A stretch of 64,000 bases of DNA from Orrella dioscoreae (GTDB lineage: Bacteria; Pseudomonadota; Gammaproteobacteria; Burkholderiales; Burkholderiaceae_B), in assembly GCF_900089455.2 (NCBI RefSeq), contig NZ_LT907988.1, forward strand, positions 2,294,001-2,358,000. Reading direction: 5' to 3'. Position 1 is the stretch's first letter, and each line of letters starts with the position of its first letter. The translations under genes and the position numbers were made by a program. Shown one piece after another: positions 38,747-48,994 of this stretch. The notes beneath the pieces are model-generated. The model searched no databases. It was not told where the DNA came from and was given only the letters and a program-made list of their open reading frames with translations.

Positions 38747-40345
38747 GTGCGCAAGAATTTGCCTGTCTATGACAATGAAGTGCTGGTCCGCGAAGACCAG
38801 TACCTGATCTCCCGAACCGATACCAAAGGCATCATCACCTACGCGAATCCCGCGTTCGTGGCCATCAGCGGCTTTGCGTTGAGCGAATTGCTCGGTTCGC
38901 CGCACAACATCGTGCGTCATCCCGATATGCCGCCGGCAGCCTATGCCGACATGTGGGAGACGCTGACGTCTGGCGCCTCGTGGGGCGGCGTGGTCAAGAA
39001 TCGCTGCAAGGACGGCAGCTTCTACTGGGTGCTGGCCACGGTCACCCCGATCATCGAGGAAGGCGAGATCACGGGCTATACCTCCGTGCGCGTGCAACCC
39101 GCCCGTGAGCAGGTCGAGGCCGCTGAAGCCTTGTATGCCCGCATCAATGGCGGCACGGCGCGCGGCGTGCGGCTGCACCGAGGCAAGGTCGAGGCCACCG
39201 GCTTGCGCCGCCTGGGCGGCGTGCTGGCCTTTCCCTTCCAGTCAGGGCTGCGCAGCCGCCTGTTTCGCCAGGCGACGCTGTCGTCGGCCTTGTTCGCCGG
39301 CGCTTGCGCCGCTGGCCTGGCGCAAGCCTGGGACAGCCTGGGCACGACGTCGGCAGGCCTGCTGGTGGGCGCCACGGTTGCCGGTATCGCCGTGATCTAT
39401 CTCCATTCGCTGCGCCTGGGACGTTCGGTGCTGGCGCCCCTGCGCGATGCCGCAGGCGTGGCGCGCCAGATTGCCGCGGGCAACCTGGCCATGCGCATCG
39501 ATCACGAGGGCACCGACGAGGTCGCCCGCCTTCAGTTCTACCTGGACATGATGCGCAAGAGCCTGCTGGGCATCGCGCATGACGTCTATCGCGGCATTGC
39601 CGGCACCACGCAGGCCGCCGGCGGCATCCTGCAGGGCAACACCGATCTGTCGCGCCGTACCGAGGAGCAGGCGGCGTCGCTGGAGCAGACTGCCGCCAGC
39701 ATGGAAGAGTTGACCTCGACGGTGCGCCAGAACGCAGACAGCGCACGCCAGGCCAACGCGCTGGCCGCCACCAGCATGGAAGTCGCCCGGCGCGGCGGCC
39801 AGGCGGTGGGGCGCGTGGTGGACACCATGCAGGGCATCTCGCAGAGTTCGAACAAGATTGCCGAGATCGTCACGATCATCGAAGGCATTGCCTTCCAGAC
39901 CAACATCCTGGCGTTGAATGCCGCGGTCGAGGCGGCGCGCGCGGGCGAGTCCGGCAAGGGCTTCGCGGTGGTCGCGGGCGAGGTGCGCAGCCTGGCGCAA
40001 AAGAGCGCGCAGGCGGCCAAGGAGATCAAGGGTCTCATCGAGGATTCGGTCCAGCGCGTGGGCGAAGGCTCGACGCAGGCATCCGAAGCGGGCGACACGA
40101 TGCAGGAAATCGTGGATTCGGTGCGCCGCGTGACGGACATCATCAGCGAGATCTCCGCGGCGTCCGACGAGCAATCGACAGGCATCGAGCAGGTCAACCG
40201 CGTGGTCGCGCAGATGGACGGCGTCACGCAGCAGAATGCCGCGCTGGTCCAGCAACTGGGCGGCACGGTGACCGAGCTGTCGAGCCAGGCCCAGGAGCTG
40301 CGCAACGCCATCCGGGTGTTCCGGATCGAGTCTCGCCAGCAGTAA
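38747..40345 (+). CDS. aer: PAS-containing aerotaxis receptor, Aer type
   Basis: A 532-residue receptor with an N-terminal PAS domain closely following E. coli Aer: [46 protein letters not shown] and [24 protein letters not shown]. In Aer this domain binds FAD and senses redox or oxygen. A hydrophobic pair (about 180-225, [16 protein letters not shown] and [17 protein letters not shown]) replaces a periplasmic domain, followed by HAMP and the signalling tip. The start is GTG 38747. The C-terminus [11 protein letters not shown] has no tether. The next gene, fliR, is convergent. Confidence 0.93.
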   Translation: MRKNLPVYDNEVLVREDQYLISRTDTKGIITYANPAFVAISGFALSELLGSPHNIVRHPDMPPAAYADMWETLTSGASWGGVVKNRCKDGSFYWVLATVTPIIEEGEITGYTSVRVQPAREQVEAAEALYARINGGTARGVRLHRGKVEATGLRRLGGVLAFPFQSGLRSRLFRQATLSSALFAGACAAGLAQAWDSLGTTSAGLLVGATVAGIAVIYLHSLRLGRSVLAPLRDAAGVARQIAAGNLAMRIDHEGTDEVARLQFYLDMMRKSLLGIAHDVYRGIAGTTQAAGGILQGNTDLSRRTEEQAASLEQTAASMEELTSTVRQNADSARQANALAATSMEVARRGGQAVGRVVDTMQGISQSSNKIAEIVTIIEGIAFQTNILALNAAVEAARAGESGKGFAVVAGEVRSLAQKSAQAAKEIKGLIEDSVQRVGEGSTQASEAGDTMQEIVDSVRRVTDIISEISAASDEQSTGIEQVNRVVAQMDGVTQQNAALVQQLGGTVTELSSQAQELRNAIRVFRIESRQQ

Positions 40346-40370
40346 AGACGGCAAGGACTGGGCGGCGCCG

Positions 40371-41156
40371 CTAGCGTCCGGCCAGTCCGTCCACGACGCG
40401 GCTCATGGTTTCGAAGCCGCTCATGATCATGCGCTCGATGAAGGGCGTGGTCTGCGGCAGGACCACCATCAGGATCACGAGGCCCACCGTCAGGCTGATG
40501 GGGAAGCCCACCGCGAACACCGACATCTGCGGCACCGTGCGGTTCAGGATGCCCATGGCCAGGTTGCCGGTCAGCAGCACCGTGATGAGGGGCAGCGCCA
40601 GCAGCAGGCCGGACATCAGGATCTGCGAGCCCCATTCCGTCAGCACGCCCCAGCCGTTGACGTCCAGCGGGCCCGCCGAGATGGGCAGGGTGTCGAAGGA
40701 GCGCACGAGCGTGGCCAACAGCAGCAGGTGGCCGTCCAGCGCCAGGAACAACAACATGGCGAAGACGTTGAAGAGACGCGAGAGCACGGCCGTGTTGGCG
40801 CCCATGGAGGGGTCGAAGAACGAGGCGAAGGACAGGCCCATCTGCAGGCCGACCAGCTCGCCGGCCGCCTGCACGGCGGCGAAGACCACGCGCATGGTCA
40901 GGCCCATCGAGATGCCGATGAGCACCTGCTGGATGATCAGCCAGACCGCGTCATAGGAGCCGGGGGAAACGTCGGGGATGGCTATGGCCGGCGAGACGGC
41001 CATGGCCAGCATGGCGGCCAGGCCGACTTTGACGCGGGCGGGAATCGTGGATTCGCTGAACAGCGGCGCGGTGCCGATCAGCGCCAGCATGCGCACGAAA
41101 GGCCACATGAACTGGCCCAGCCAGCCATAAAGCTGTTCGAGCGTGAAGGACAGCAT
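40371..41156 (-). CDS. fliR: Flagellar type III export apparatus protein FliR
   Basis: A 261-residue membrane protein with FliR motifs: RMLALIGTAPLFSESTIPARVKVGLA, AGELVGLQMGLSFASFFDPSMGANTAVLSRLFNVFAMLLFLALDGHLLLL and PQMSVFAVGFPISLTVGL. It is part of the FliPQR export pore and is the last gene of the fliL-fliR operon. It is convergent with aer, with only 25 bp between. Confidence 0.97.
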   Translation of the reverse strand: MLSFTLEQLYGWLGQFMWPFVRMLALIGTAPLFSESTIPARVKVGLAAMLAMAVSPAIAIPDVSPGSYDAVWLIIQQVLIGISMGLTMRVVFAAVQAAGELVGLQMGLSFASFFDPSMGANTAVLSRLFNVFAMLLFLALDGHLLLLATLVRSFDTLPISAGPLDVNGWGVLTEWGSQILMSGLLLALPLITVLLTGNLAMGILNRTVPQMSVFAVGFPISLTVGLVILMVVLPQTTPFIERMIMSGFETMSRVVDGLAGR

Positions 41157-41178
41157 GGGATGCCGGTGGCGCGCCCGG

Positions 41179-41448
41179 TCAGGAAACCAGGCTGGGGATC
41201 TGCTGGAGCACCTGGCGGATGTAGTCCGTCATCATGGTGATCAGCCAAGGACCCAGCAGCACCAGCGCCGCGCACATGGCCAGCAGCTTGGGAATGAAAG
41301 ACAGCGTCATTTCATTGATCTGGGTGGCGGCCTGGAAGATGCTGATCAGCAGGCCGACGGCCAGCGTGATCAGCAGCAGGGGGCCGGCCATGGCCAGGGT
41401 GATCTTCATCGCCTGGTAGGCGAGCGTCATGACGAATTGGGAATCCAT
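41179..41448 (-). CDS. fliQ: Flagellar type III export apparatus protein FliQ
   Basis: An 89-residue two-helix membrane protein: VMTLAYQAMKITLAMAGPLLLITLAVGLLISIFQAATQINEMTLSFIPK and ALVLLGPWLITMMTDYIRQVLQQIP. Length matches the family. It is 22 bp from both fliP and fliR. Confidence 0.97.
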   Translation of the reverse strand: MDSQFVMTLAYQAMKITLAMAGPLLLITLAVGLLISIFQAATQINEMTLSFIPKLLAMCAALVLLGPWLITMMTDYIRQVLQQIPSLVS

Positions 41449-41469
41449 CGCGGGGCGATCCTGCGGAAG

Positions 41470-42258
41470 CTATTGGTAGAAACTGCGCGCCAGTGAACCC
41501 AGCAGCAGGTTCCAGCCGTCGGCCAGTACGAAGAGCATCAGCTTGAAGGGCAGGGCGATCGTGATGGGCGGCACCATCATCATGCCCAGCGCCATCATCA
41601 CGCTGGCCACCACCAGGTCGATGATCAGGAAGGGGATGAAGATGCTGAACCCTATCTGGAACGCCGTCTTCAGTTCGCTGGTGATGAAGGCCGGCACCAG
41701 GACGCGCATGGGCACCGCTTCGGGGCCCTCCATGGCCGGGATGCCCGCCATGTCGGCAAAGAGCGCCAGGTCGGTTTCACGGGTCTGCTTCATCATGAAG
41801 TCGCGCAGCGGCACGGCGCCGCGTTCGACGGCGACCTCGAAGGAAATGGTGCCTGCCGACAGCGGCTGGTAGGCCTCGGCGTAGATGCGGTCGAAGACCG
41901 GCGACATCGTGTAGAAGGTCAGGAACAGCGCCAGGCCGATCAGCACGTGATTGGGCGGCGTGGTGTTGGTGCCCATGGCGTTGCGCAGCAGGCCCAGCAC
42001 GATGATGATGCGGGTGAAGCCGGTCATCATCAGCAGCATGGCCGGCAGGAAGGACAGCATCGTGAGCAGCAGCAGGGTCTGCATGCTGAACGAATACGTC
42101 GAACTGCCGCCAGGACCCGGCGTGGCGGTGATGGCTGGCAGCGTGGCCTGGGCCTGCGCGGCCCAGGGCAGCAGGAAGGCAGCCAGCAAGGCCAGCAGGG
42201 CGAGCAACGGAGCGAGTCCGCGGCGAGGAGTAGGCATACGGCGGGCGAGGGCGGTCAT
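41470..42258 (-). CDS. fliP: Flagellar type III export apparatus protein FliP
   Basis: A 262-residue FliP with a signal-like N-terminus ([20 protein letters not shown]). The core [94 protein letters not shown] is diagnostic. It forms the export gate with FliQ and FliR. ATG 42237 is a possible alternative start. Confidence 0.97.
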   Translation of the reverse strand: MTALARRMPTPRRGLAPLLALLALLAAFLLPWAAQAQATLPAITATPGPGGSSTYSFSMQTLLLLTMLSFLPAMLLMMTGFTRIIIVLGLLRNAMGTNTTPPNHVLIGLALFLTFYTMSPVFDRIYAEAYQPLSAGTISFEVAVERGAVPLRDFMMKQTRETDLALFADMAGIPAMEGPEAVPMRVLVPAFITSELKTAFQIGFSIFIPFLIIDLVVASVMMALGMMMVPPITIALPFKLMLFVLADGWNLLLGSLARSFYQ

Positions 42259-42298
42259 GTCCAGGCGGGAAAGTGGCAGTGCGCCCCGATGAACAGGG

Positions 42299-42640
42299 TC
42301 AGGGCTTGCGCTGCAAGGCGCGGGCGAGCTTCTCGGCGAAAGGCGCGGCGGCCGTGGTGGCGGCGGCGGTGGCGTCGCCGGACTCCAGCGGACGTGCGGG
42401 CTGCGTGTGCAGCAGGGTCATCTGGGTGTTGGTGACGCCCACCACGAGCCAGGTTTCATCGACCTGGATGACGGTGACGTGATTGCGCGGACCCAGGGTC
42501 AGCGTGGCGACGTTCTTGAGCAGGCCGGGCGCGCCCCGGGCCAGAAGGCCCGAGCGGCGCGCCAGCCAGGCGAGCGACAGTATCGTGGCGACGACCAGCA
42601 ACAGCCCGACGACGACGCGTATGAGTGCGGTCTCGGTCAT
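42299..42640 (-). CDS. fliO: Flagellar export assembly protein FliO
   Basis: A 113-residue single-pass protein: an N-terminal membrane helix ([21 protein letters not shown]) and a small cytoplasmic domain with [36 protein letters not shown], typical of FliO. It helps FliP assemble. It lies 12 bp after fliN. Confidence 0.94.
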   Translation of the reverse strand: MTETALIRVVVGLLLVVATILSLAWLARRSGLLARGAPGLLKNVATLTLGPRNHVTVIQVDETWLVVGVTNTQMTLLHTQPARPLESGDATAAATTAAAPFAEKLARALQRKP

Positions 42641-42652
42641 GGCGGCTTGCGA

Positions 42653-43237
42653 TCAGCGGCGGGTGTTGAGCCGGTTGATGCGTTCGGACGGGGTGATGAT
42701 GTCGGTCAGGCGGATGCCATAGCGGTCTTCGACCACGACGACTTCGCCCTGGGCGATCAGGTAGCCGTTGACGAAGATGTCCATGGGTTCGCCGGCCAGG
42801 CCATCCAGCTCCACCACCGACCCCTGGCCCAGCTGGAGCAGGTTCTTGATGGTGAGGCGGGTGCGGCCCAGCTCGACCGTCAATTGGACGGGCACGTCCA
42901 TGATGAGGTCGATGTCGGCACCCACGCCGTCGGATTGTGCCGACAGCGGCTGGAACACGGTCTTGGCGGCCGATTGGGCGGCAGGCTTGGCGGGCGCGGG
43001 GGCAGCGGCAGCCGGTGCTGCGGCAGCCGGTGCCGCGGCCGGCGCGCTGGCGGCGCTTTGCTCGGCCAGCGCGGCAGCCCAGTCGTCGGAATTCTGCAGG
43101 CCTTCGGCCTGCGTGGCGGCGGGGGTGGACTTCGCAGTCTGCTCGGCCAGGGCTTCGGCCCAGTCGTCGCTCGCCGACTTGGCGGTATCGGGATTCGAGA
43201 CCGGCGCGGTATCGGGCTCTTTGTTGGCGTCAGTCAT
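42653..43237 (-). CDS. fliN: Flagellar motor switch protein FliN with duplicated N-terminal motif
   Basis: A 194-residue FliN, longer than the 137 of E. coli. The C-terminal SpoA domain is orthodox (DIDLIMDVPVQLTVELGRTRLTIKNLLQLGQGSVVELDGLAGEPMDIFVNGYLIAQGEVVVVEDRYGIRLTDIITPSERI). The N-terminal extension carries two copies of a DDWAxALAEQ motif, at residues 24-33 and 51-60, where E. coli FliN has one. An Ala/Pro linker joins them to the SpoA domain. It overlaps fliM by 8 bases. Part of the C ring and a docking site for FliH. Confidence 0.96.
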   Translation of the reverse strand: MTDANKEPDTAPVSNPDTAKSASDDWAEALAEQTAKSTPAATQAEGLQNSDDWAAALAEQSAASAPAAAPAAAAPAAAAPAPAKPAAQSAAKTVFQPLSAQSDGVGADIDLIMDVPVQLTVELGRTRLTIKNLLQLGQGSVVELDGLAGEPMDIFVNGYLIAQGEVVVVEDRYGIRLTDIITPSERINRLNTRR

Positions 43238-44240
43238 GAGGGGTGACCTTGTGGGTGTCTTCCAGGTGTTGAGTGCGCAGGGTATTCACGCGCAGGGCAT
43301 ATTGGCCGTCATGGGTGCCGTAGCTGCATTCCATGACAGGCACGCCGTCGATCGAGCCGACGATCTGCTTGGGAATGTCGATGGGCAGCACGTCGCCGAC
43401 CTGCAGGCGCAGCAGTTGGCGGATGGACGAGGGAATGCAGCCGAACTCGGCGATCAGCTCCACGTCGGCACTGCGGATCTGGCGGTTGAGCTGGTGCATC
43501 CAGCGCTGGTCCACGGCCTCGAGCGTCGTGTCCTGCAGCGGGCGGGTCAGCAGATCGCGCACCGGCTCGATCATCGAGTAGGGCAGGCAGATGTTCAGTT
43601 CGCCGCCGCTGGCGCCGAATTCGATGTGGAACGAGGTGACCACGACGACTTCGTTGCTGCCCGTGATGCTGGCGAATTTCGTGTGCATTTCCGAACGCAC
43701 GTATTCGAACTCCACCGGGTAGACCGGCTCCCACGAGCGGCCGTAGCTCTCGAGGGTCAGGTTCAGCAGACGGCGGATGATGCGCAGTTCGGTGGTAGTG
43801 AAATCACGGCCTTCGACGCGCGTGTGGTAGCGGCCATCGCCGCCGAACATGCTGTCGATGACCAGGAACACCAGGTTCGGGTCGTAGGTGAAGAGCGCCG
43901 TGCCGCGCAGCGGCTTCATCTGCACCATGTTCAGATTGCTCGGCACGGGCAGGTTGCGCTCGAAGTCCGAGTACTTCTGGATGCGGATGGAGCCGACGGT
44001 GATGTCGGCGTTGCGGCGCATGAAGTTCAGCAGCAGCGCGCGCAACTGGCGCGCGAAGCGCTCGTTGATCAGCTCCAGCGTCTGCATGCGCCGGCGCACG
44101 ACCCTCTCGGGGGAGCTCAGGTCGTAGGCGCGTACGCCGTTCTGTTCCGACGGCTTCTGTTCGGGACTGTCGTTCTCGCCGGTGACGCCCGCCAACAGGG
44201 CGTCGACCTCGTCCTGCGACAGGAAAGCCTCATAGGCCAT
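43230..44240 (-). CDS. fliM: Flagellar motor switch protein FliM
   Basis: A 336-residue switch protein. The N-terminal CheY-P-binding segment LSQDEVDALL (residues 7-16) is intact. The middle CheC-like domain (LELINERFARQLRALLLNFMRRNADITVGSI) and the C-terminal SpoA-like domain (LQVGDVLPIDIPKQIVGSIDGVPV) follow. It links FliG and FliN in the C ring. It starts 2 bases after fliL. Confidence 0.97.
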   Translation of the reverse strand: MAYEAFLSQDEVDALLAGVTGENDSPEQKPSEQNGVRAYDLSSPERVVRRRMQTLELINERFARQLRALLLNFMRRNADITVGSIRIQKYSDFERNLPVPSNLNMVQMKPLRGTALFTYDPNLVFLVIDSMFGGDGRYHTRVEGRDFTTTELRIIRRLLNLTLESYGRSWEPVYPVEFEYVRSEMHTKFASITGSNEVVVVTSFHIEFGASGGELNICLPYSMIEPVRDLLTRPLQDTTLEAVDQRWMHQLNRQIRSADVELIAEFGCIPSSIRQLLRLQVGDVLPIDIPKQIVGSIDGVPVMECSYGTHDGQYALRVNTLRTQHLEDTHKVTPHD

Positions 44241-44242
44241 GC

Positions 44243-44818
44243 TTACTGCACCACGAAAGCGGTAAAGAGGACGTCGGTGACGGCTTGGCCGTCAGGCAGC
44301 GGCGAGAAGGGGCGCGACACGGCCTGGATGACGGCGGCGACCAGATCCTGCTTGCCTTGCTGCGTGTGGATGGTTTGCGCGGGCTGGGCAGACAGGACCA
44401 TCAGCACGCGGCTGCGCACTTCAGGAAGGTATTTTTCGATGCGCTGGCGCGACTGCTCGTCGGCAACGCGCAGCGTGATGCCGACGTGCAGGATGCGGTC
44501 CAGGTCGTCGGCCGGGCCCGAGACCGTGACGGTGAAGGGTTCCAGCGCGAAGAAGATGGGCGCGGGCACGGCCACCGGCGTGGCGGGCGGCGCCTTGTAC
44601 GTGACGGGCACCGGGCCATCCGGGCCCTGGGCCTGCGCCTGTTGCGCCTGGGTTTCCGACTCGTGCATGCGGGTCGTGATCATCCAGGTGGTCGCCACGC
44701 TGGCACCGGCCACGAGCACGAGGGCTGCCACGGCCAGCAAGGGGCGCAGCAACCTGCTGCCACCGCTGGCGGGCAGGGTGCTTCGTGTGGGCATGGAGGA
44801 GGATTTTACGGTCGCCAT
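44243..44818 (-). CDS. fliL: Flagellar basal body-associated protein FliL
   Basis: A 191-residue single-pass protein: TM LLRPLLAVAALVLVAGASVATTWMIT, then a periplasmic domain ending DLDRILHVGITLRVADEQSRQRIEKYLPEVRSRVLMVLSAQ and VLFTAFVVQ, as in FliL. It stabilises the stator. The start is uncertain: ATG 44818 gives a usual length, while ATG 44794 and a GTG at 44854 are alternatives and none has a strong ribosome site. First gene of fliLMNOPQR. Confidence 0.94.
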   Translation of the reverse strand: MATVKSSSMPTRSTLPASGGSRLLRPLLAVAALVLVAGASVATTWMITTRMHESETQAQQAQAQGPDGPVPVTYKAPPATPVAVPAPIFFALEPFTVTVSGPADDLDRILHVGITLRVADEQSRQRIEKYLPEVRSRVLMVLSAQPAQTIHTQQGKQDLVAAVIQAVSRPFSPLPDGQAVTDVLFTAFVVQ

Positions 44819-44873
44819 CTGTGGTGTCTGTACGTGCGTGTGCCGCAAGAGCACAGGTTATCTGCCAATACTG

Positions 44874-44895
44874 CCGATTCTGAAGGAAATCGGCC
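44874..44895 (-). other. Stem-loop between fliK and fliL
   Basis: A 7-bp perfect stem GCCGATT / AATCGGC with an 8-nt loop in the 159-bp gap between the fliK stop and fliL. No T tract. About 20 bases upstream (44909-44918) is a T5 core similar to the candidate FlhDC sites elsewhere, so this gap may carry the fliL operon promoter. Confidence 0.35.
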
Positions 44896-44977
44896 CGCGA
44901 TATGGGTAGGAAAAAGGGGTCTAAAGACGGGTAGCTCGTTCTATTGCGGAAAAGGTTTCCCGTCGGCGCCCACCCCC

Positions 44978-46297
44978 TCAGGCGAAGGTATCCACCAGGG
45001 CGTTGCTGTCGATCCGGCGCGTGGTGTCGCCGTTGCCGGCTTCCGCCACCAGGCCGTCGCCGCTTTCACCCTTGCCTGAACGGCCCTGCGTGCCAGCCTG
45101 AAGACCTTGCTGCGCCTGCTGGCTGGCCGTGCCCTGGTCACTGACGTTGGCCTGTCCAAGCGAGATGCCCGCCTGGGCCAGCGATTGTTCCAGGCTGGGC
45201 AGCGCCGATTCGAGCGCCTGGCGCACAGCCGGGTGCGCCGAGACGAACACGGCGCTTGCCACGCCGTCCTGCAAGGTCAGGGAGACGCGCAGCGGGCCCA
45301 GGTCGGGCGGATCCAGGCGCAGTTCCGCCACCTGCTTCAGGTTGTCGGCCGTCTGGCTCATGACGATCATCTGGCGGCCGAGCTCCGTGCCCCAGCCGGG
45401 TGCGCCCACGGGGGTTGCCAGGTGGCCGAGCAGCACGGGGGCGGCGGCAGGCGCATGGCCCAGCTGCGAGGCATGGGTGGGAGCTTGCGCCGCGTGAGCG
45501 AGCAGGGCGGCGTCGACGGGCGGCTTGTCGCCCTGGTGCGTGGCATGGGCGGGTTGTTGCGCGGTTTGCGGCGCTGCGAATGCCTCGAGCGCAGCCTGCA
45601 AATTGTCGCCGCGCGCCTGTTGCGCGGTCGTGCCCGCGTCGGTGTTGGCCTTGGGCGACAACGCCGAGGCCTTGAGCGCGTCGCCACGGAGGGCTTGCTC
45701 GCGTGCGCCCGCGCCGCGTGACGTCACGGCGGCGCCGGCAGGCGCCTGGCCCGGCAGGGCGGCGTCGGCCTGGGTCAGCGGACGGGCGAGGGATCCCAGC
45801 GCGGCTTGCAGCGGGACCGCGGCTTGGCCGTCCGCCTGGGCTTGCCCGGCGGGCAGGCGCGCGGCGGCATCGGCGAGCAGGCCGCGTTCGGCGAGCTGGC
45901 GGCCACGGCCGGCGATCTCGCCGGTCAGCGCATTGGCGCGGCTGCCGGCCTGTGCGCCCGCATCCGGCTGGCCGGTGCCACGCAGTTGCGCGGCAACCTG
46001 GAGGGCAATGTCCAGCGCCTGCTCGGGCAGCGTGGCCTGGGCAATCAGCGCGGCATCGGGCGTCTGCGCCGATTCGGCGGTGTCGGCGTCTTCCTGGCGG
46101 CCTGCCGGGCGCTTGCCGCCAGCCTTGACCGGCTCGTGGCCAGCCACCGGCTGGCCATCGCTGGCGCCGCGCTGGTCGGCCAGCACCTGGGAAAAGGGGC
46201 TGGCGGCGGCCGATTGGCTGTCCGCGGCGCCGGTGCTGGCCGCATTGGCAGCCGGCTGGGCGGGAGAGGCAATCAGCGTCGTCATGATGTTGGTCAT
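44978..46297 (-). CDS. fliK: Flagellar hook-length control protein FliK
   Basis: A 439-residue FliK. Residues 1-300 are Ala/Gln/Gly-rich and of low complexity, as expected for the molecular ruler. The C-terminal flg_hook domain is clear: GWGTELGRQMIVMSQTADNLKQVAELRLDPPDLGPLRVSLTLQDGVASAVFVSAHPAVRQALESALPSLEQSLAQAGISLGQANVSD. It signals FlhB to switch export specificity. A second FliK-like gene lies at 59768-60979. Confidence 0.94.
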   Translation of the reverse strand: MTNIMTTLIASPAQPAANAASTGAADSQSAAASPFSQVLADQRGASDGQPVAGHEPVKAGGKRPAGRQEDADTAESAQTPDAALIAQATLPEQALDIALQVAAQLRGTGQPDAGAQAGSRANALTGEIAGRGRQLAERGLLADAAARLPAGQAQADGQAAVPLQAALGSLARPLTQADAALPGQAPAGAAVTSRGAGAREQALRGDALKASALSPKANTDAGTTAQQARGDNLQAALEAFAAPQTAQQPAHATHQGDKPPVDAALLAHAAQAPTHASQLGHAPAAAPVLLGHLATPVGAPGWGTELGRQMIVMSQTADNLKQVAELRLDPPDLGPLRVSLTLQDGVASAVFVSAHPAVRQALESALPSLEQSLAQAGISLGQANVSDQGTASQQAQQGLQAGTQGRSGKGESGDGLVAEAGNGDTTRRIDSNALVDTFA

Positions 46298-46331
46298 GGA
46301 AATTCCTTGGGGTATGCGTGTGGCGGCCGGC

Positions 46332-46781
46332 TCAGTGCACGCCAGCGGGGTGGCGCATCAGGCGAGCAGCGAACTCGTCATTGGCGCGCTGTTCCCGGCG
46401 GTTCTCGACGATCGCCTCGGCGCGTTCCTGGCGAACCAGCAAGGCGTCGAACGAGTTGAGGCGGCGCTTTTCCTCGCGCCACTTCACCTTGCCGCCCTCG
46501 AGCTGCTCGTCGGCGCGGCCCAGGACCAGCATCTGCTGGTGGATCGCCTCGTCGAGCGTCGCGATGAATCGTTGGTAGTTGTAGCAGTCGGCTGCGGGCA
46601 TGCCGCCCTGCATCGCCTGCTGGAGCTTTTCCAGGTAATCCTGGCGGTAATCCTGCAGCATGCCGAGCTGCTGGGCTGCATGCTGGCGCGCACCTTGCAA
46701 TTGGCCCAGGCGGCGGGCGGCGTCGTCCGTGCTCTCGCGGGCAAGGCCGATCAGCGTGTCGAGGGGGAGCTTAGAAGCCAT
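46332..46781 (-). CDS. fliJ: Flagellar export chaperone FliJ
   Basis: A 149-residue coiled-coil protein: [48 protein letters not shown] and [54 protein letters not shown]. FliJ acts as the rotor-like stalk of the FliI ATPase. It overlaps the end of fliI by 11 bases. Confidence 0.95.
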   Translation of the reverse strand: MASKLPLDTLIGLARESTDDAARRLGQLQGARQHAAQQLGMLQDYRQDYLEKLQQAMQGGMPAADCYNYQRFIATLDEAIHQQMLVLGRADEQLEGGKVKWREEKRRLNSFDALLVRQERAEAIVENRREQRANDEFAARLMRHPAGVH

Positions 46782-48243
46782 GGCCGTTTCCTTGGAAAAC
46801 GTTGCGCAGCTGCTCCACGGCCTGACCGTAATTCACGCTCACGCCGATGTCCTGCTGGAGGAAGCCTTCCAGCCAGGGGTACTTTTCGATGGCCTCATCC
46901 AGCTGCGGATCGTTGCCGTGCGCGTAGGCGCCCACGGCGATGAGGTCACGGTTGCGCTGGTAGCGCGACAGCATCTGCTTGAAACGCCGCACCTGGGCGA
47001 ACTGCTCCGCGGGCACGATGGCCGTCATCACCCGCGAAATCGAGGCTTCGATGTCGATGGCGGGGTAGTGGCCGGCCTCGGCCAGCGAGCGCGACAGCAC
47101 GACGTGCCCGTCCAGGATGGCCCGTGCGGCGTCTGCAATGGGGTCCTGCTGGTCGTCGCCTTCGGTCAGCACGGTATAGAAGGCGGTGATGGATCCTGCC
47201 TTGTAGCCGTTGACCGGGGCGCCGTTGCCGGCGCGCTCGACCAGCGCGGGCAGTTTCGCGAACACCGAGGGCGGATAGCCCTTGGTGGCGGGCGGTTCGC
47301 CGATGGCCAGCGCGATTTCGCGCTGGGCCATGGCATAGCGGGTGAGCGAGTCCATGATGAGCAGGACGTCCTTGCCCAGGTCACGGAAATACTCGGCCAG
47401 GCGCGTCGCATAGGCGGCGCCCTGCAGGCGCAGCAGCGGCGACACGTCGGCGGGCGCGGCAACCACGACCGCGCGGCGCATGCCCTCGGGGCCGAGGTTG
47501 TGCTCGATGAATTCCTTCACTTCGCGGCCGCGTTCGCCGATGAGCCCGACGACGATGACCTCCGCCTTCGTGTAGCGGGCCATCATGCCCAGCAGCACGC
47601 TCTTGCCCACGCCTGAACCGGCGAACAGGCCCATGCGCTGGCCGCGGCCGACGGTCAGGAGACCGTTGATGGCGCGCACCCCCACGTCCAGCGCGGTGTC
47701 CACCGGCGCGCGCGTGAGCGGATTGATGGGCGGCGCGGTAAGGGGCGCCAGGTCTGCGCCTTCCAGCGGGCCCAGGCCGTCCAGCGGGCGGCCCGCGCCG
47801 TCGACCACGCGGCCCAGCAGCGCCTGTCCCACCGGAAGGTGGCGGCCGCGGGCCGGCTTGGCGTTGCCGTTCAGCTCGGCCTTGCGGGGCAGGGGAATGG
47901 CGCGCTGCACGGGCGGCTCGCCCGGCATCACGCGTGCGCCGGGCGGCAGGCCGGAGATGTCGGCTTGCGGCATCAGGTAGAGCATGTGGCCGTCGAAGCC
48001 GACGACCTCGGCATCGGCCCAGTGGTCATGGCCCGGGGCGATTTCGATCTTGCAGGCGGCGCCCACGGGCAGGCGCAGGCCCGTGGCCTGCAGCACCAGT
48101 CCGGTGGCGCGCACGATGCGGCCCGTGGCGTGCCACGGGTCGGTGGCGGCCGCACGGATCGAGCCGATCTGCAACTGCGTCGCCCAGCGGTCGATCACGG
48201 GGACCGGCGGGGCGAGCGGCGAGGGGTCGGCGTGCGTGCTCAT
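46771..48243 (-). CDS. fliI: Flagellum-specific export ATPase FliI
   Basis: A 490-residue F1-beta-like ATPase. Walker A is AGSGVGKS and Walker B is [11 protein letters not shown]. Family motifs [38 protein letters not shown] and [53 protein letters not shown] are present. It energises substrate release with FliH and FliJ. ATG 48243 lies 10 bases after the fliH stop and fits better than the upstream in-frame ATG inside fliH. Confidence 0.97.
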   Translation of the reverse strand: MSTHADPSPLAPPVPVIDRWATQLQIGSIRAAATDPWHATGRIVRATGLVLQATGLRLPVGAACKIEIAPGHDHWADAEVVGFDGHMLYLMPQADISGLPPGARVMPGEPPVQRAIPLPRKAELNGNAKPARGRHLPVGQALLGRVVDGAGRPLDGLGPLEGADLAPLTAPPINPLTRAPVDTALDVGVRAINGLLTVGRGQRMGLFAGSGVGKSVLLGMMARYTKAEVIVVGLIGERGREVKEFIEHNLGPEGMRRAVVVAAPADVSPLLRLQGAAYATRLAEYFRDLGKDVLLIMDSLTRYAMAQREIALAIGEPPATKGYPPSVFAKLPALVERAGNGAPVNGYKAGSITAFYTVLTEGDDQQDPIADAARAILDGHVVLSRSLAEAGHYPAIDIEASISRVMTAIVPAEQFAQVRRFKQMLSRYQRNRDLIAVGAYAHGNDPQLDEAIEKYPWLEGFLQQDIGVSVNYGQAVEQLRNVFQGNGHGF

Positions 48244-48253
48244 TCTGGGCGGC

Positions 48254-48994
48254 TCACGGTTCGGGGGACCATTCCTGGGATTTGCCCAGCGAGGCCGCGA
48301 CACGGCGCCAGCGCGTTTCCAGCGTGGCGTCGATGGTGCCGTAGGCGGTCTCGGCCCGGCATCCGCCAGGCGTCAGCGTTTCGTCGGTCCACAGGGACCA
48401 CTTGCCGGCAGCCAGCTCGTCGCCCAGGTGCTGCCGGATCATCGCCTGGTCGGCCGGGTGCACCCACAGCCGCAGGGGCGCGGCATCGCCGTGGTCGGCA
48501 TGCAGCACTTCGCGGACGGCGGCAAGCACCGTGTCGGGCTGTTCGGCCAGGGTGGTGCGCACGACCTGGCGGGCGATGTCCAGCGCCAGCGTGAGCAGCG
48601 CCTGGCCCATTTCCGCCTCGACGCGCGACAGCGAGTCGGCGGTTGCCTGCACCAGCGTGTTCAGGCGCTGGGCTTCGGCCTGGGCGGCGGCCCGGCCGTC
48701 GGCCAGGCCTGCTTCGTAGCCCGTTGCCTGGCCGGCGGCCTGGCCCTCGGCGCGCCCGGCCTCCAGGCCTTCGGCATGGCCTTCCTTGCGGCCGATTTCC
48801 TTGCCTTCCTCGTAGCCGGCCTTGCAGGCGGCTTCGTGGCGCGCGCTCAGCTCGGCGACGCGCTTGGCGGTTGCGGCAGCCGACTCCTCGGGCGAAAGTG
48901 CCTGCTGCGGCTGGTCGAACGCCTCCATCTGCCAGCGGCGCCACGGACGCGCAGGCGTCCGCACTCCCAAGCCGGCATAGGGCGCGTCAGACAT
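48254..48994 (-). CDS. fliH: Flagellar export ATPase regulator FliH
   Basis: A 246-residue FliH. The Trp-containing N-terminus ([15 protein letters not shown]) probably docks on the C ring. The middle holds the family's GxxxG repeat helix, a run of Gly every four residues from [15 protein letters not shown] to [13 protein letters not shown] (about residues 58-115). The C-terminal domain follows ([25 protein letters not shown]). It is the FliI stator. It starts inside the end of fliG (8-base overlap). Confidence 0.95.
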   Translation of the reverse strand: MSDAPYAGLGVRTPARPWRRWQMEAFDQPQQALSPEESAAATAKRVAELSARHEAACKAGYEEGKEIGRKEGHAEGLEAGRAEGQAAGQATGYEAGLADGRAAAQAEAQRLNTLVQATADSLSRVEAEMGQALLTLALDIARQVVRTTLAEQPDTVLAAVREVLHADHGDAAPLRLWVHPADQAMIRQHLGDELAAGKWSLWTDETLTPGGCRAETAYGTIDATLETRWRRVAASLGKSQEWSPEP

